From Methanosaeta sp. NSP1 (lineage in GTDB: Archaea > Halobacteriota > Methanosarcinia > Methanotrichales > Methanotrichaceae): a DNA stretch of 7,509 bases. The notes beneath the pieces were generated by a model. The model had not been told where the DNA came from. It saw only the letters and a list, made by a program, of their open reading frames with translations, and did not search any database. Below are positions 1 to 5,400 of the stretch, one piece after another. Where the stretch lies: NCBI GenBank assembly GCA_002256595.1, contig NOLC01000068.1:1-7509 (forward strand). Direction: 5' to 3'. The number at the start of each line of letters is the position of its first letter. Position 1 is the first letter of the stretch. Made by a program: the position numbers and the translations under genes.

Positions 1-8
1 AGGAGATA

Positions 9-152
9 TTAGTGCCAAGAAAGACCTATTTCTGGATTTGCGCATATTGCTCTGATCTTCTTGCCAAGCCTCTGCTCCAGTCCAGCATCCTTTTTTGTCA
101 ACTTCTTAAATTGCTTATGAAAATGACTTGGGAGTATAGGCTTAAATGGCAT
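9..152 (-). pseudogene. RelE/ParE-type toxin, N-terminal fragment (47 codons)
   Basis: This short reading frame starts at ATG 152 and stops at TAA 9-11; a TGA three codons upstream fixes the start. The product begins MPFKPILPSHFHKQFKKL and continues with a Lys/Leu-rich helical stretch and the segment NPEIG. That pattern (two N-terminal helices, then an NPE-x-G turn) is characteristic of RelE/ParE-superfamily toxins, which normally run to about 85-95 residues. Here the frame ends four codons after NPEIG, so the beta-sheet core with the catalytic residues is missing. It starts 21 bases after the antitoxin-like gene at 174-362, the usual antitoxin-then-toxin order. Only 8 bases remain before the window edge, so I cannot tell whether a shifted frame carries the rest. 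It is probably a frameshifted or decayed, inactive toxin. Family assignment is by pattern only. Confidence 0.55.
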
Positions 153-173
153 TGATGATCAGAATAGAAGATT

Positions 174-362
174 TCAGGGGTTTAACAGGTAGGCAAGTAG
201 CTCATCGGCATCCTTGAAGCCCTTACAGCGGCCCGCTGCAAAATCCTCCAGGCCCTCCCTGATGCCCTCAATGAACTGCTTGCCTGCCTCAGGGTCAACC
301 CTTTCAGGCTTATCGGCAGGTGACATCAAATCTTTAACCATCAGGGGATCTGAGCAAACCAA
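174..362 (-). CDS. Small antitoxin-like protein (62 aa), partner of the adjacent RelE-type fragment
   Basis: The gene encodes 62 residues. Its C-terminal half reads EGIREGLEDFAAGRCKGFKD followed by ADELLAYLLNP, a charged helix and then the 'F-x-D-A-D-E-L-L' ending seen in many small type II antitoxins paired with RelE/ParE toxins. The role inferred is to bind and neutralise the toxin and to autoregulate the operon, with the C-terminal part contacting the toxin. The start is TTG at 362, chosen because a clean GGAGGT ribosome-binding site (371-376) lies 8 bases upstream. An internal ATG at codon 8 has no such site. A TATA-like box (401-408) lies at a suitable distance. The toxin gene follows after 21 bases but is truncated, so the antitoxin may now be alone. 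I see no clear DNA-binding domain in its short N-terminus; the exact antitoxin family is uncertain. Confidence 0.6.
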   Translation of the reverse strand: MVCSDPLMVKDLMSPADKPERVDPEAGKQFIEGIREGLEDFAAGRCKGFKDADELLAYLLNP

Positions 363-370
363 CTGACTAT

Positions 371-408
371 ACCTCCATTGGACATATCATAGTTTGTTAA
401 CTATTTAA
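371..408 (-). promoter_or_regulatory. Promoter and ribosome-binding site of the antitoxin-like gene
   Basis: On the minus strand TTAAATAG (401-408) resembles an archaeal TATA box. A start of transcription about 26 bases downstream would fall near 378, just before GGAGGT (371-376), which is followed 8 bases later by TTG 362. The spacing supports both the TTG start and a very short leader. The call rests on pattern and spacing only. Confidence 0.45.
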
Positions 409-581
409 TCTTCCCGGCCCGCCGTATCGATCCTCAACTCTTCAGCTTCCAAGTTTCTGGCCTTCTGCAGGGCCTCAGCTTCAGATAGGTCCATCCTGTC
501 CGGCTATCACTTCTCGTGACTCTCGCCACCAGTATATGGTCCCTCATCTACTGATCTGTTATAAATGATTTTAATATATAG

Positions 582-589
582 AAAAAAAA
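582..589 (-). terminator. Oligo-T tract after the PstS-like gene
   Basis: Ten bases past the PstS stop codon (600-602) the minus strand carries eight consecutive T residues, followed by AT-rich sequence to about 560. Archaeal RNA polymerase terminates at such U-tracts without needing a hairpin, so this is a good candidate for the end of the PstS transcript. The remaining sequence to 409 holds no gene I can support. Confidence 0.5.
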
Positions 590-599
590 GTTTTGCGGT

Positions 600-1594
600 T
601 CAGCTCCTTCTTCGCAGGGATACCAGAGCCACGGCCAAGAGCCCGATTGCGGCAATGTCTGCATCAAATCCGGGCGCTGGCTGCGGAGTTTGTGCTCCGG
701 CCTCCTCGGCTCCCTTTTCTGCCTCTCCGGCTTCGTCCGTCATTGAGCTTTCCAGTGGCACGAATCCGTACTCCTCGGCAACTTGTTGTCCATCCGGCCC
801 GGTCATGAAGTCTATAAAAGCCTCTGCACCTGGCGAGGCATCGCCGAAGGTGTAGAAATACAATTTTCGAGCCAGCTCATAGCTTCCGTCCTTGATGGTT
901 CCTGCCGTCGGCGTCACCCCATCCAGGATGATCACGCCCACAGCTCCGTCCTCGGCATAGGAGAATCCCAGATATCCTATGGCATTGTCGCTTCCGGTCA
1001 GGGCCGTTCTTATCTCCGCATTGCTGCCGCCCACGGTTCGCACGCCGGGCGTCTCGGCCTTCTTGTCAGCCTCTCGGCCTTCTTGTCAGCCATGATATCC
1101 TCATTGAAGGTATCCCTGGTGCCGGAACCCATCTCCCGCGCTACGACCAGGATCTCCTCATCCGGTCCGCCCAGCTCCTTCCAGTTCCTGGTCTCTCCAG
1201 AGTAGATCTTCTTGACCTGGTCCTTGGTCAGGGCAGTTACGCCTGCATCATAAATCTCCTTGCTCACGCCGATTATTATGCCGTCATAGCCGATGAGCCT
1301 CTCCTGGAATTGGTCCCCGAACTGGCTGATCTCGTCTGCTGTGACCTCACGAGAGGCCATGCAGATCTCCGAGGTGCCCTGGGCAATATTCTTCATGCCC
1401 ACGCCTGTGCCGCCTCCGGTGACCATCACCTGGTATTGCGACTGCTGGCCGTTGAAGACCTCTGCGCCGCCTTCTGCCAGAGGCAATACCGTTGTCGATC
1501 CAGAAACGGCTACAGTCTCCTTGGACAGTGCCGGGGTGCAGCCGGATGCGCCGGCTATCAATGCTATTAAAAGTACGCTAATCAGCTTGCTCAA
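600..1594 (-). pseudogene. pstS: PstS-like phosphate ABC transporter substrate-binding lipoprotein, frameshifted by a 20-bp duplication
   Basis: Encodes an extracellular periplasmic-binding-protein-like domain that would capture phosphate for a PstCAB importer. Numbering from TTG 1594 with the duplication removed gives 324 residues. The signal peptide MSKLISVLLIALIAGASGC ends in a lipobox with Cys19. Ligand-loop motifs follow: SGSTT (31-35), GGGTGVG (60-66), SR (81-82), GSGTRDTF (156-163), then SNAEIR and NAIGYLG. A Glu/Ala/Pro-rich linker leads to PGF (codons at 666-674), a hydrophobic helix and RRRS, a typical PGF-CTERM archaeosortase signal. As written, the frame breaks at 1052-1091: the upstream part runs into a stop at 1010, while the downstream part stays open to 600. 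TTG 1594 is preferred for its GGTGG site 5 bases upstream and its clean signal peptide; an in-frame TTG at 1645 would add 17 residues. No pstC, pstA, pstB or phoU is nearby. The ligand could be another oxyanion. Confidence 0.85.
1052..1091. repeat. Exact 20-bp tandem duplication inside the PstS-like gene
   Basis: Bases 1052-1071 and 1072-1091 are identical and directly abutting. The match does not extend at either end (1051 differs from 1071, and 1072 differs from 1092), so the unit is exactly 20 bp. Because 20 is not a multiple of three, the second copy shifts the PstS frame. Deleting one copy joins ...NEDIMADKKAE directly to TPGVRTVGGSNAEIR, the expected continuation for this family. Confidence 0.95.
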
Positions 1595-1646
1595 ACAATC
1601 CACCGGCTCAGGCAAAGCGGCAATGGTATGAAAAGCTGGTTCCAAT

Positions 1647-1676
1647 AGAATATATTCTGGACTGCATTTATAATGC
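1647..1676 (-). promoter_or_regulatory. Promoter of the PstS-like gene with two palindromes
   Basis: On the minus strand ATTATAAAT (1666-1674) is a good TATA box, predicting transcription start near 1644. That fits a translation start at TTG 1594 better than one at 1645. The TATA box lies inside a perfect dyad, GCATT-TAT-AATGC (1664-1676). Just downstream is a perfect 12-bp palindrome, AGAATATATTCT (1647-1658), between the TATA box and the predicted start site. Such positions suit a repressor operator. The regulator is unknown, and AT-rich palindromes also arise by chance. Confidence 0.5.
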
Positions 1677-1723
1677 TGGTATTTAGACTATATAGATTCG
1701 ATGCCAGGGAATCGATAAGGTGT

Positions 1724-2629
1724 TCAATCTTGGTGAAAAATCTCTTCCATCATCGCCAGCAGCTCCTCTGCCACCTTGCGGCTCTCCGCTCTGGTTTTCA
1801 TGCGGGTGCTCATTCGCCGGCATTCCCCTCTGTAGCTGCTTTTCTTGTCCACCACGAAGAGATCCACCTTGCCCAGCAGCGTCCTCACGCCTTCATCTCC
1901 GGCGGGAGCACCCAGGGCGGACATGAATTTGGCCGCCGGGCCGCTGGCGGGCTTATCCCCCAGGAGCGGGCTCATGGCAATCACCCTTTTCTCCGCCAGC
2001 CGCTCACGAACGCCGGGCAGAGCCAGTATGGGGCCGATGCTGGTCACAGGATTGCTGGGGCCTATGAGCACCGTGTCCTCCCTGTCCAGAAGATCCAGGA
2101 AGGCCGGGCTTGGCTCTGCCTGATCCATGCCGGAGAAGGCGATGCCTCTGACCTCCGGCTTTCCCTTGAGGTCCACCCAGAAGTCCTGAAAGTGCATCTG
2201 CCCCGCCGGGGTGGAGATCATGGTGGAAACCGCATCGTCGCTCATGGGGACGACCTTCTGCTCGACGCCTAAAGATTTCGCCAGAGCCTGCGTGGCCTGG
2301 CTCAGAGTAGCGCCCCGGCGCAGAAGCTCGGACCGGAATATATGCACCGCTCGGTCCTTGTCGCCTATCTGAAGCCTCTCCTGGCAGCCCAGGGCTATTA
2401 AAAAGTCATGGGTCCAGGTTCTGTCGCCCTTGATGCCCCACCATCTCTTCTCGTCAATCATATCGGCCAGGGTATAGATTACAGAATCCAGATCCGGGGA
2501 GATGTAGTTGCCGGAGACCCATAGGTCTTCTGCTGTGTTGACCACCACCGATAGCTCCTCCGGCAAAAGCAGCTCCTTCAGCCCCAGGAGCAGCTTGGGT
2601 GTGCCTGTGCCCCCGCTCAAGACCAGCAT
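1724..2629 (-). CDS. cofD: 2-phospho-L-lactate transferase CofD (coenzyme F420 biosynthesis)
   Basis: Transfers the phospholactyl group from lactyl-2-diphospho-5'-guanosine to the deazaflavin FO, giving F420-0, in the cytoplasm. The 301-residue length is normal for the family. Visible hallmarks are the N-terminal GGTGTPKLL (6-14), NTAEDLWVSGNYISPDLDS (31-49) with metal-binding acidic residues, KRWWGIKGD (61-69), PMSDD (128-132), GPSNPVTSIGPIL (190-202) and SPLLGDKPASGPAAK (220-234). ATG 2629 lies directly before the first strand and gives the usual family start; no upstream in-frame start exists before a stop. The ribosome site is weak. The gene follows the ZPR1-like gene after 71 bases, where TCATAATTCAA (2660-2670) is only a poor TATA candidate, so it may be read through from sepF-ZPR1 or have its own promoter. 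It lies about 1.3 kb from cofG. The identification is secure. Confidence 0.96.
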   Translation of the reverse strand: MLVLSGGTGTPKLLLGLKELLLPEELSVVVNTAEDLWVSGNYISPDLDSVIYTLADMIDEKRWWGIKGDRTWTHDFLIALGCQERLQIGDKDRAVHIFRSELLRRGATLSQATQALAKSLGVEQKVVPMSDDAVSTMISTPAGQMHFQDFWVDLKGKPEVRGIAFSGMDQAEPSPAFLDLLDREDTVLIGPSNPVTSIGPILALPGVRERLAEKRVIAMSPLLGDKPASGPAAKFMSALGAPAGDEGVRTLLGKVDLFVVDKKSSYRGECRRMSTRMKTRAESRKVAEELLAMMEEIFHQD

Positions 2630-2700
2630 CTCGTTTTCAGCGTCCTTAAAATTGGATTATTGAATTATGAAACCTGGATAACGCCTGCACAAAACGCTCC

Positions 2701-3270
2701 TTAGACATCCACTATGATCATGCCCGTCTTGAGAGCGGCGGCATCCTCCGGGGATAGGGATGTCTTCTCTGCCTTCTCATAGTCGATGGCGCTGTTGCCT
2801 AAGGGATCCTCCAGTATCAGGGTCAATGGAAAGCGACCTTCTCTTGCCAGGGCTATATTCTCCAGGATCTCCTCGCCCTTTTCAGTGGCCTCCTGGCTTC
2901 CCGCCTCCCGAGCGGAGCGGGTGGCAAATTCCACCACACCCTCGACCCGGTCCAGGACGCCTTCCACATTGGATATGTAGGACTCAGAGGCGAAGCCGGG
3001 CTCTATGTCTACGCCCAGTTCCGGTATGCGCAGTGTGCCGCTGGAGGAGCGTATGACCCTGGCATCCAGATCGGCTACATCGCTGACGGGCAGGACATAG
3101 CGCACCGGATCCTTCTGGGTCAGGAGAATGGTATCGCTGTGCCGGTAGCCGCATTGGCAGACGCCGGCTATGACCATGACCTCTCCGAAATGGGGGATGT
3201 CTGCGCTTTCCCAGCAAAACTGCATCTCTGCCGAGCAGACCGGACAGCAGGCGGTGGTGGTGAGATTCAA
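2701..3270 (-). CDS. Archaeal ZPR1-like zinc-finger protein (189 aa)
   Basis: A single ZPR1-type module. The N-terminal zinc finger is formed by C9-P-V-C12 and, after the family-typical segment ESADIPHFGEVMVIAGV (21-37), C38-Q-C40-GYRHSDT. A beta-rich region with SSGTLRIPELGVDIEPG follows, then a helical section (about 97-140) and a C-terminal domain with ILEDPLGNSAI. Eukaryotic ZPR1 contains two such modules and binds translation factor eEF1A; the archaeal single-module protein has no role I can state with confidence. The start is TTG 3270, overlapping the sepF stop codon (the sequence TTGA serves both), with GGGAG/AGGGA just upstream inside the end of sepF. This predicts translational coupling to sepF and perhaps a shared role. 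Family assignment is good; function is unknown. Confidence 0.85.
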   Translation of the reverse strand: MNLTTTACCPVCSAEMQFCWESADIPHFGEVMVIAGVCQCGYRHSDTILLTQKDPVRYVLPVSDVADLDARVIRSSSGTLRIPELGVDIEPGFASESYISNVEGVLDRVEGVVEFATRSAREAGSQEATEKGEEILENIALAREGRFPLTLILEDPLGNSAIDYEKAEKTSLSPEDAAALKTGMIIVDV

Positions 3271-3632
3271 TCCCTGCTCCCGACCACTTTCTCCCGGTCG
3301 ATCTTGATTCCGGCGGGCACCAGAATGATGAGGTCGTCGCCGACCCCGGCTATATCCCCTGAGATGTCGTCTATGGCCTTCTTCAGCTCGCCTATGGCCC
3401 GATCCAGGGCGGCCTTGTCCCTCTTCAGTCCGGCTATGTCCACCAGGATGATATTTCCGGCATAGATCTCCTGCTTGATCTCGGGCAGAACCTCCTCCCG
3501 GCCCAGCTCCGCCACCCTCAATAACATCTTCGGTGAGCGGCTCGACTCATCGAACTGCCCCAGATCCACCTCCGCATAATCCTCTTCTGCGGCCTTTCCT
3601 ATGAGCTTGAGCCTCTCCAGAATCCCAGCCAT
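3267..3632 (-). CDS. sepF: SepF-like cell division protein (FtsZ membrane anchor)
   Basis: The 121-residue protein has the layout of archaeal SepF. It starts with a short amphipathic helix, MAGILERLKLIGKAAEEDY, expected to bind the membrane. After an acidic linker (about 20-34) comes the compact DUF552 core (about 35-113): KMLLRVAELGREEVLPEIK, AGNIILVDIAGLKRDKAALD, then a helix and SGDIAGVGDDLIILVPAGIKI. In archaea that use FtsZ, SepF dimers tether FtsZ filaments to the membrane at the division site; that is known for homologues and inferred here. ATG 3632 is supported by GGGGGT (3637-3642) 4 bases upstream and a TATA box near 3664-3672. The stop overlaps the TTG start of the ZPR1-like gene. 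ftsZ is not in the window. Confidence 0.88.
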   Translation of the reverse strand: MAGILERLKLIGKAAEEDYAEVDLGQFDESSRSPKMLLRVAELGREEVLPEIKQEIYAGNIILVDIAGLKRDKAALDRAIGELKKAIDDISGDIAGVGDDLIILVPAGIKIDREKVVGSRD

Positions 3633-3636
3633 ACAA

Positions 3637-3672
3637 ACCCCCGCCTCAGGAAATATCTGTTAATTTATTTAT
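3637..3672 (-). promoter_or_regulatory. Promoter and ribosome-binding site of sepF
   Basis: ATAAATAAA on the minus strand (3664-3672) is a strong TATA-box match, predicting transcription start at about 3642. GGGGGT (3637-3642) then lies at the very start of the message, 4 bases before ATG 3632. This suggests that sepF and the ZPR1-like gene form a unit separate from the upstream cofG cluster, with a leader of only about 10 bases. Confidence 0.5.
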
Positions 3673-3680
3673 GCCTAACA

Positions 3681-3878
3681 TCACTGCATGTCCACCAATT
3701 TCAATCCGACCAATCCCATGGCCACAATGAAGAGCAGGACAATCAGGGCAATGCCCGAAGACCTCAGCTCAGCCGGAAGGGCCATCTGCGCTCCCAATAT
3801 CAGGACTATCATAATGAGCACCAGGCCGGAACTGATGCCGATCTCAAGCCAATTCTTCTTCACAAGGCTACATTGCAA
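3681..3878 (-). CDS. Small membrane protein with two predicted helices (65 aa), unknown function
   Basis: I do not recognise a family. Two hydrophobic segments are clear: about residues 12-34 (rich in Ile/Leu/Val/Met) and about 41-61, joined by a short loop containing PAELRSS. A KK pair precedes the first helix and the C-terminus is VDMQ, a helical hairpin with both ends probably on the cytoplasmic side. The frame opens at TTG 3878, only 6 bases after the cofG stop codon. GTG 3863 would give a product starting MKKNWLEIG, which looks more natural, but neither start has a well-placed ribosome site. The tight spacing to cofG suggests co-transcription with UPF0179 and cofG. The sepF TATA box begins about 10 bases past its stop. 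Hydrophobic pattern and position make it a credible gene, not an antisense artefact. Confidence 0.65.
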   Translation of the reverse strand: MQCSLVKKNWLEIGISSGLVLIMIVLILGAQMALPAELRSSGIALIVLLFIVAMGLVGLKLVDMQ

Positions 3879-3884
3879 TCCGCC

Positions 3885-4874
3885 TTAGAAGATATACTTT
3901 TTCGCCCGCAGGCCGTCACTGCCGGCCAGGGAGGCGACCAGCCTGTGAGTCCTGCTGCCATGCCAGCCCAGTGAGATGAAGCGGGGATAGACCGGCAGCC
4001 TTTCTCGGAGAGAATAGCCCTTCAGCTTTTCCCGCAGCTCCTCTTCCCGCGGCCAGGGCCTTTCCGGACTTATGCCGTCACTTGTCACCGGGCTGATGCC
4101 TCCCAGGTCCGAGGCCCCGCAAGAGAGCAGAGGAAGGGGATCGACAAGGTTGGGCGGGATTTGTATGGCCACCTCCTGGGGCAGGATGCAGCGGGCGGCC
4201 TCTACGGTCTGGCACAGCTCGTCCATGGCAGGATGCAGCCAGCCGGCCGACGGCGTACCTGGCTTGGGATCGAGGGGCTGGATGATGACCTCCTGGATAT
4301 GGCCAAGCTCATGGTGCAGATGGGCGATTCTCTGCAGCGAATCCAGCCGATCCTGCCGGCTCTCTCCAATGCCGACCAGGATGCCGGTGGTAAATGGAAT
4401 CCTGAGCCTGCCGGCCAGAGTCATATACTCCTGCCTTAGCTGAGGATCCTTTCCCGGAGAGTGGGCGTGGGCCTCTAACCTGGCAGTGGTCTCCAGCATC
4501 AGCCCCATGGAGGCATTATAGGGCTGCATCCGGCGCAGATCGTCCTCATCCAGCAGGCCGGCATTGGTGTGTGGAAGAAGACCATGCTCTAAAGCCAGCT
4601 CGGAGAGCTCCACCAAATAGTCCATCAGATCAGAGGCTTTCCCGGCGGATAGGATCTGGGAAAAGCCGGGAACGGTCCAGGGCATCTCTCCCATGGTAAA
4701 GAGAGCCTCGCAGCATCCGGCAAGAGCCCCCTCCTCCATCAGCCGCAGGGCCTGGGACCTTGAAATCAGACGGGCATCTTCGAGGTCTTTGCGAAAAGAG
4801 CAATAGCCGCAGCGATTGCGGCAGAGATCTGTTACGGGAATAAAAATGTTTTTGGAGTAGGTTACAGTCTTCAT
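3885..4874 (-). CDS. cofG: FO synthase subunit CofG (7,8-didemethyl-8-hydroxy-5-deazariboflavin synthase)
   Basis: Radical SAM enzyme that, with CofH, forms the deazaflavin FO, the chromophore of F420. The 329-residue product starts [18 protein letters not shown] and carries the cluster motif C18-x3-C22-x2-C25 (CRNRCGYC), which binds a [4Fe-4S] cluster used to cleave S-adenosylmethionine. Other family landmarks are MGEMPW (61-66), [12 protein letters not shown] (102-113), [11 protein letters not shown] (162-172), KPGTP (204-208) and [14 protein letters not shown] (253-266), followed by RLPVYPRFI (292-300). ATG 4874 follows the UPF0179 stop codon by 12 bases with AAGGG just upstream, so both are probably on one message. 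The partner subunit cofH is not in the window. Residues 199-203 read QPLDP, where I recall QNF-type sequence in relatives; this may be lineage variation. The identification is secure. Confidence 0.95.
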   Translation of the reverse strand: MKTVTYSKNIFIPVTDLCRNRCGYCSFRKDLEDARLISRSQALRLMEEGALAGCCEALFTMGEMPWTVPGFSQILSAGKASDLMDYLVELSELALEHGLLPHTNAGLLDEDDLRRMQPYNASMGLMLETTARLEAHAHSPGKDPQLRQEYMTLAGRLRIPFTTGILVGIGESRQDRLDSLQRIAHLHHELGHIQEVIIQPLDPKPGTPSAGWLHPAMDELCQTVEAARCILPQEVAIQIPPNLVDPLPLLSCGASDLGGISPVTSDGISPERPWPREEELREKLKGYSLRERLPVYPRFISLGWHGSRTHRLVASLAGSDGLRAKKYIF

Positions 4875-4886
4875 CGGGCCCTTATT

Positions 4887-5336
4887 CTAACGGCGAAACT
4901 CCACCAGCTTGAGCACATTTCCCCGCGGGCATTCCTCAGGGGCCTCGCCCACTATCTCCACGATGGTGCATCTCTCTCCATCCTTCAGGCCGACAGGGTG
5001 GCACATGTCGTACATGCTGCATGAGGCATCATCGCATCTCATGGACTCGTATACGATCTTTGATCCCGGAAATGCCTTTCTGGCGTCGAAGGCGGCGATG
5101 ATGGGGCTCTCGGCCACCTCCACCGCCCGCACCCCTGCCTCGTGGATGGGACAGTCGTGAACCAGTTCGCCCCGCGTTCCCAGGACACGGTAGCGCCTCC
5201 TTGGCTCCAGGTTGATGCAGGTGTTTCGAAGCTTGCAGCCCTCGCACTCCGGGGTGGGGCCGACAAAAGTGAACTCCATGCCGATGCTGGCCAGCTTGGT
5301 TCCAATCAGCGTAATTTGGGTAGATGCCTCAGACAT
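4887..5336 (-). CDS. UPF0179 family cysteine-rich protein (149 aa)
   Basis: This matches the archaeal UPF0179 family, recognisable from [17 protein letters not shown] followed by RRRYRVLG and [10 protein letters not shown]. No function is established that I know of. Nine cysteines are present. Eight form two similar sets: C31-x2-C34-x5-C40-x21-C62-P and C101-x4-C106-x5-C112-x23-C136-P, each followed by a hydrophobic strand (RAVEVAE and LKLVEF). The pattern suggests two metal sites, iron-sulfur or zinc, made by an internal duplication; that is inference. C123 is the extra cysteine. ATG 5336 is supported by AGGAGA (5345-5350). The gene heads a tight cluster with cofG 12 bases downstream, so a link to FO synthesis or iron-sulfur chemistry is possible but unproven. 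The protein is probably cytoplasmic, as there is no signal peptide or membrane helix. Confidence 0.88.
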   Translation of the reverse strand: MSEASTQITLIGTKLASIGMEFTFVGPTPECEGCKLRNTCINLEPRRRYRVLGTRGELVHDCPIHEAGVRAVEVAESPIIAAFDARKAFPGSKIVYESMRCDDASCSMYDMCHPVGLKDGERCTIVEIVGEAPEECPRGNVLKLVEFRR

Positions 5337-5344
5337 ATCTTTTA

Positions 5345-5383
5345 TCTCCTTTTTTTGTATAATTATATTTTCTAATTATAATT
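5345..5383 (-). promoter_or_regulatory. AT-rich promoter and ribosome-binding site for UPF0179-cofG
   Basis: The 64 bases between egsA and UPF0179 are very AT-rich compared with the flanking genes. On the minus strand AATTATAATT (5374-5383) is placed to start transcription near 5352, just before AGGAGA (5345-5350). A second TATA-like palindrome, TATAATTATA (5358-5367), lies between them, and seven A residues (5350-5356) precede the ribosome site. Both ten-base elements are perfect palindromes. Which TATA box is used cannot be decided by eye. Confidence 0.5.
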
Positions 5384-5400
5384 TTAGTTATATCCTCTTT

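Noticed and set aside
405..494. Minus-strand frame of 29 codons, starting MDLSEAEALQKARNLEAEEL
   Set aside because: It is short, has no ribosome site, overlaps the TATA box of the antitoxin-like gene and matches nothing I recognise. It could be a gene remnant.
1010..1051. Alternative C-terminus of the PstS product (Arg/Pro-rich tail after the duplication)
   Set aside because: It is the out-of-frame reading created by the 20-bp duplication, not an evolved domain.
783..1205. Open frames on the plus strand opposite the broken PstS gene
   Set aside because: They are shadows of the PstS coding strand; the minus-strand frames carry the family motifs.
1695..1716. Possible hairpin (GATTC ... GAATC) after cofD
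   Set aside because: The stem is only 5 bp and is not followed by a T-tract on the minus strand, so it is too weak to call a terminator.
1673..2272. Open frame of 199 codons on the plus strand
   Set aside because: It is antisense to the securely identified cofD, with a His/Arg/Gly-rich product that resembles no protein.
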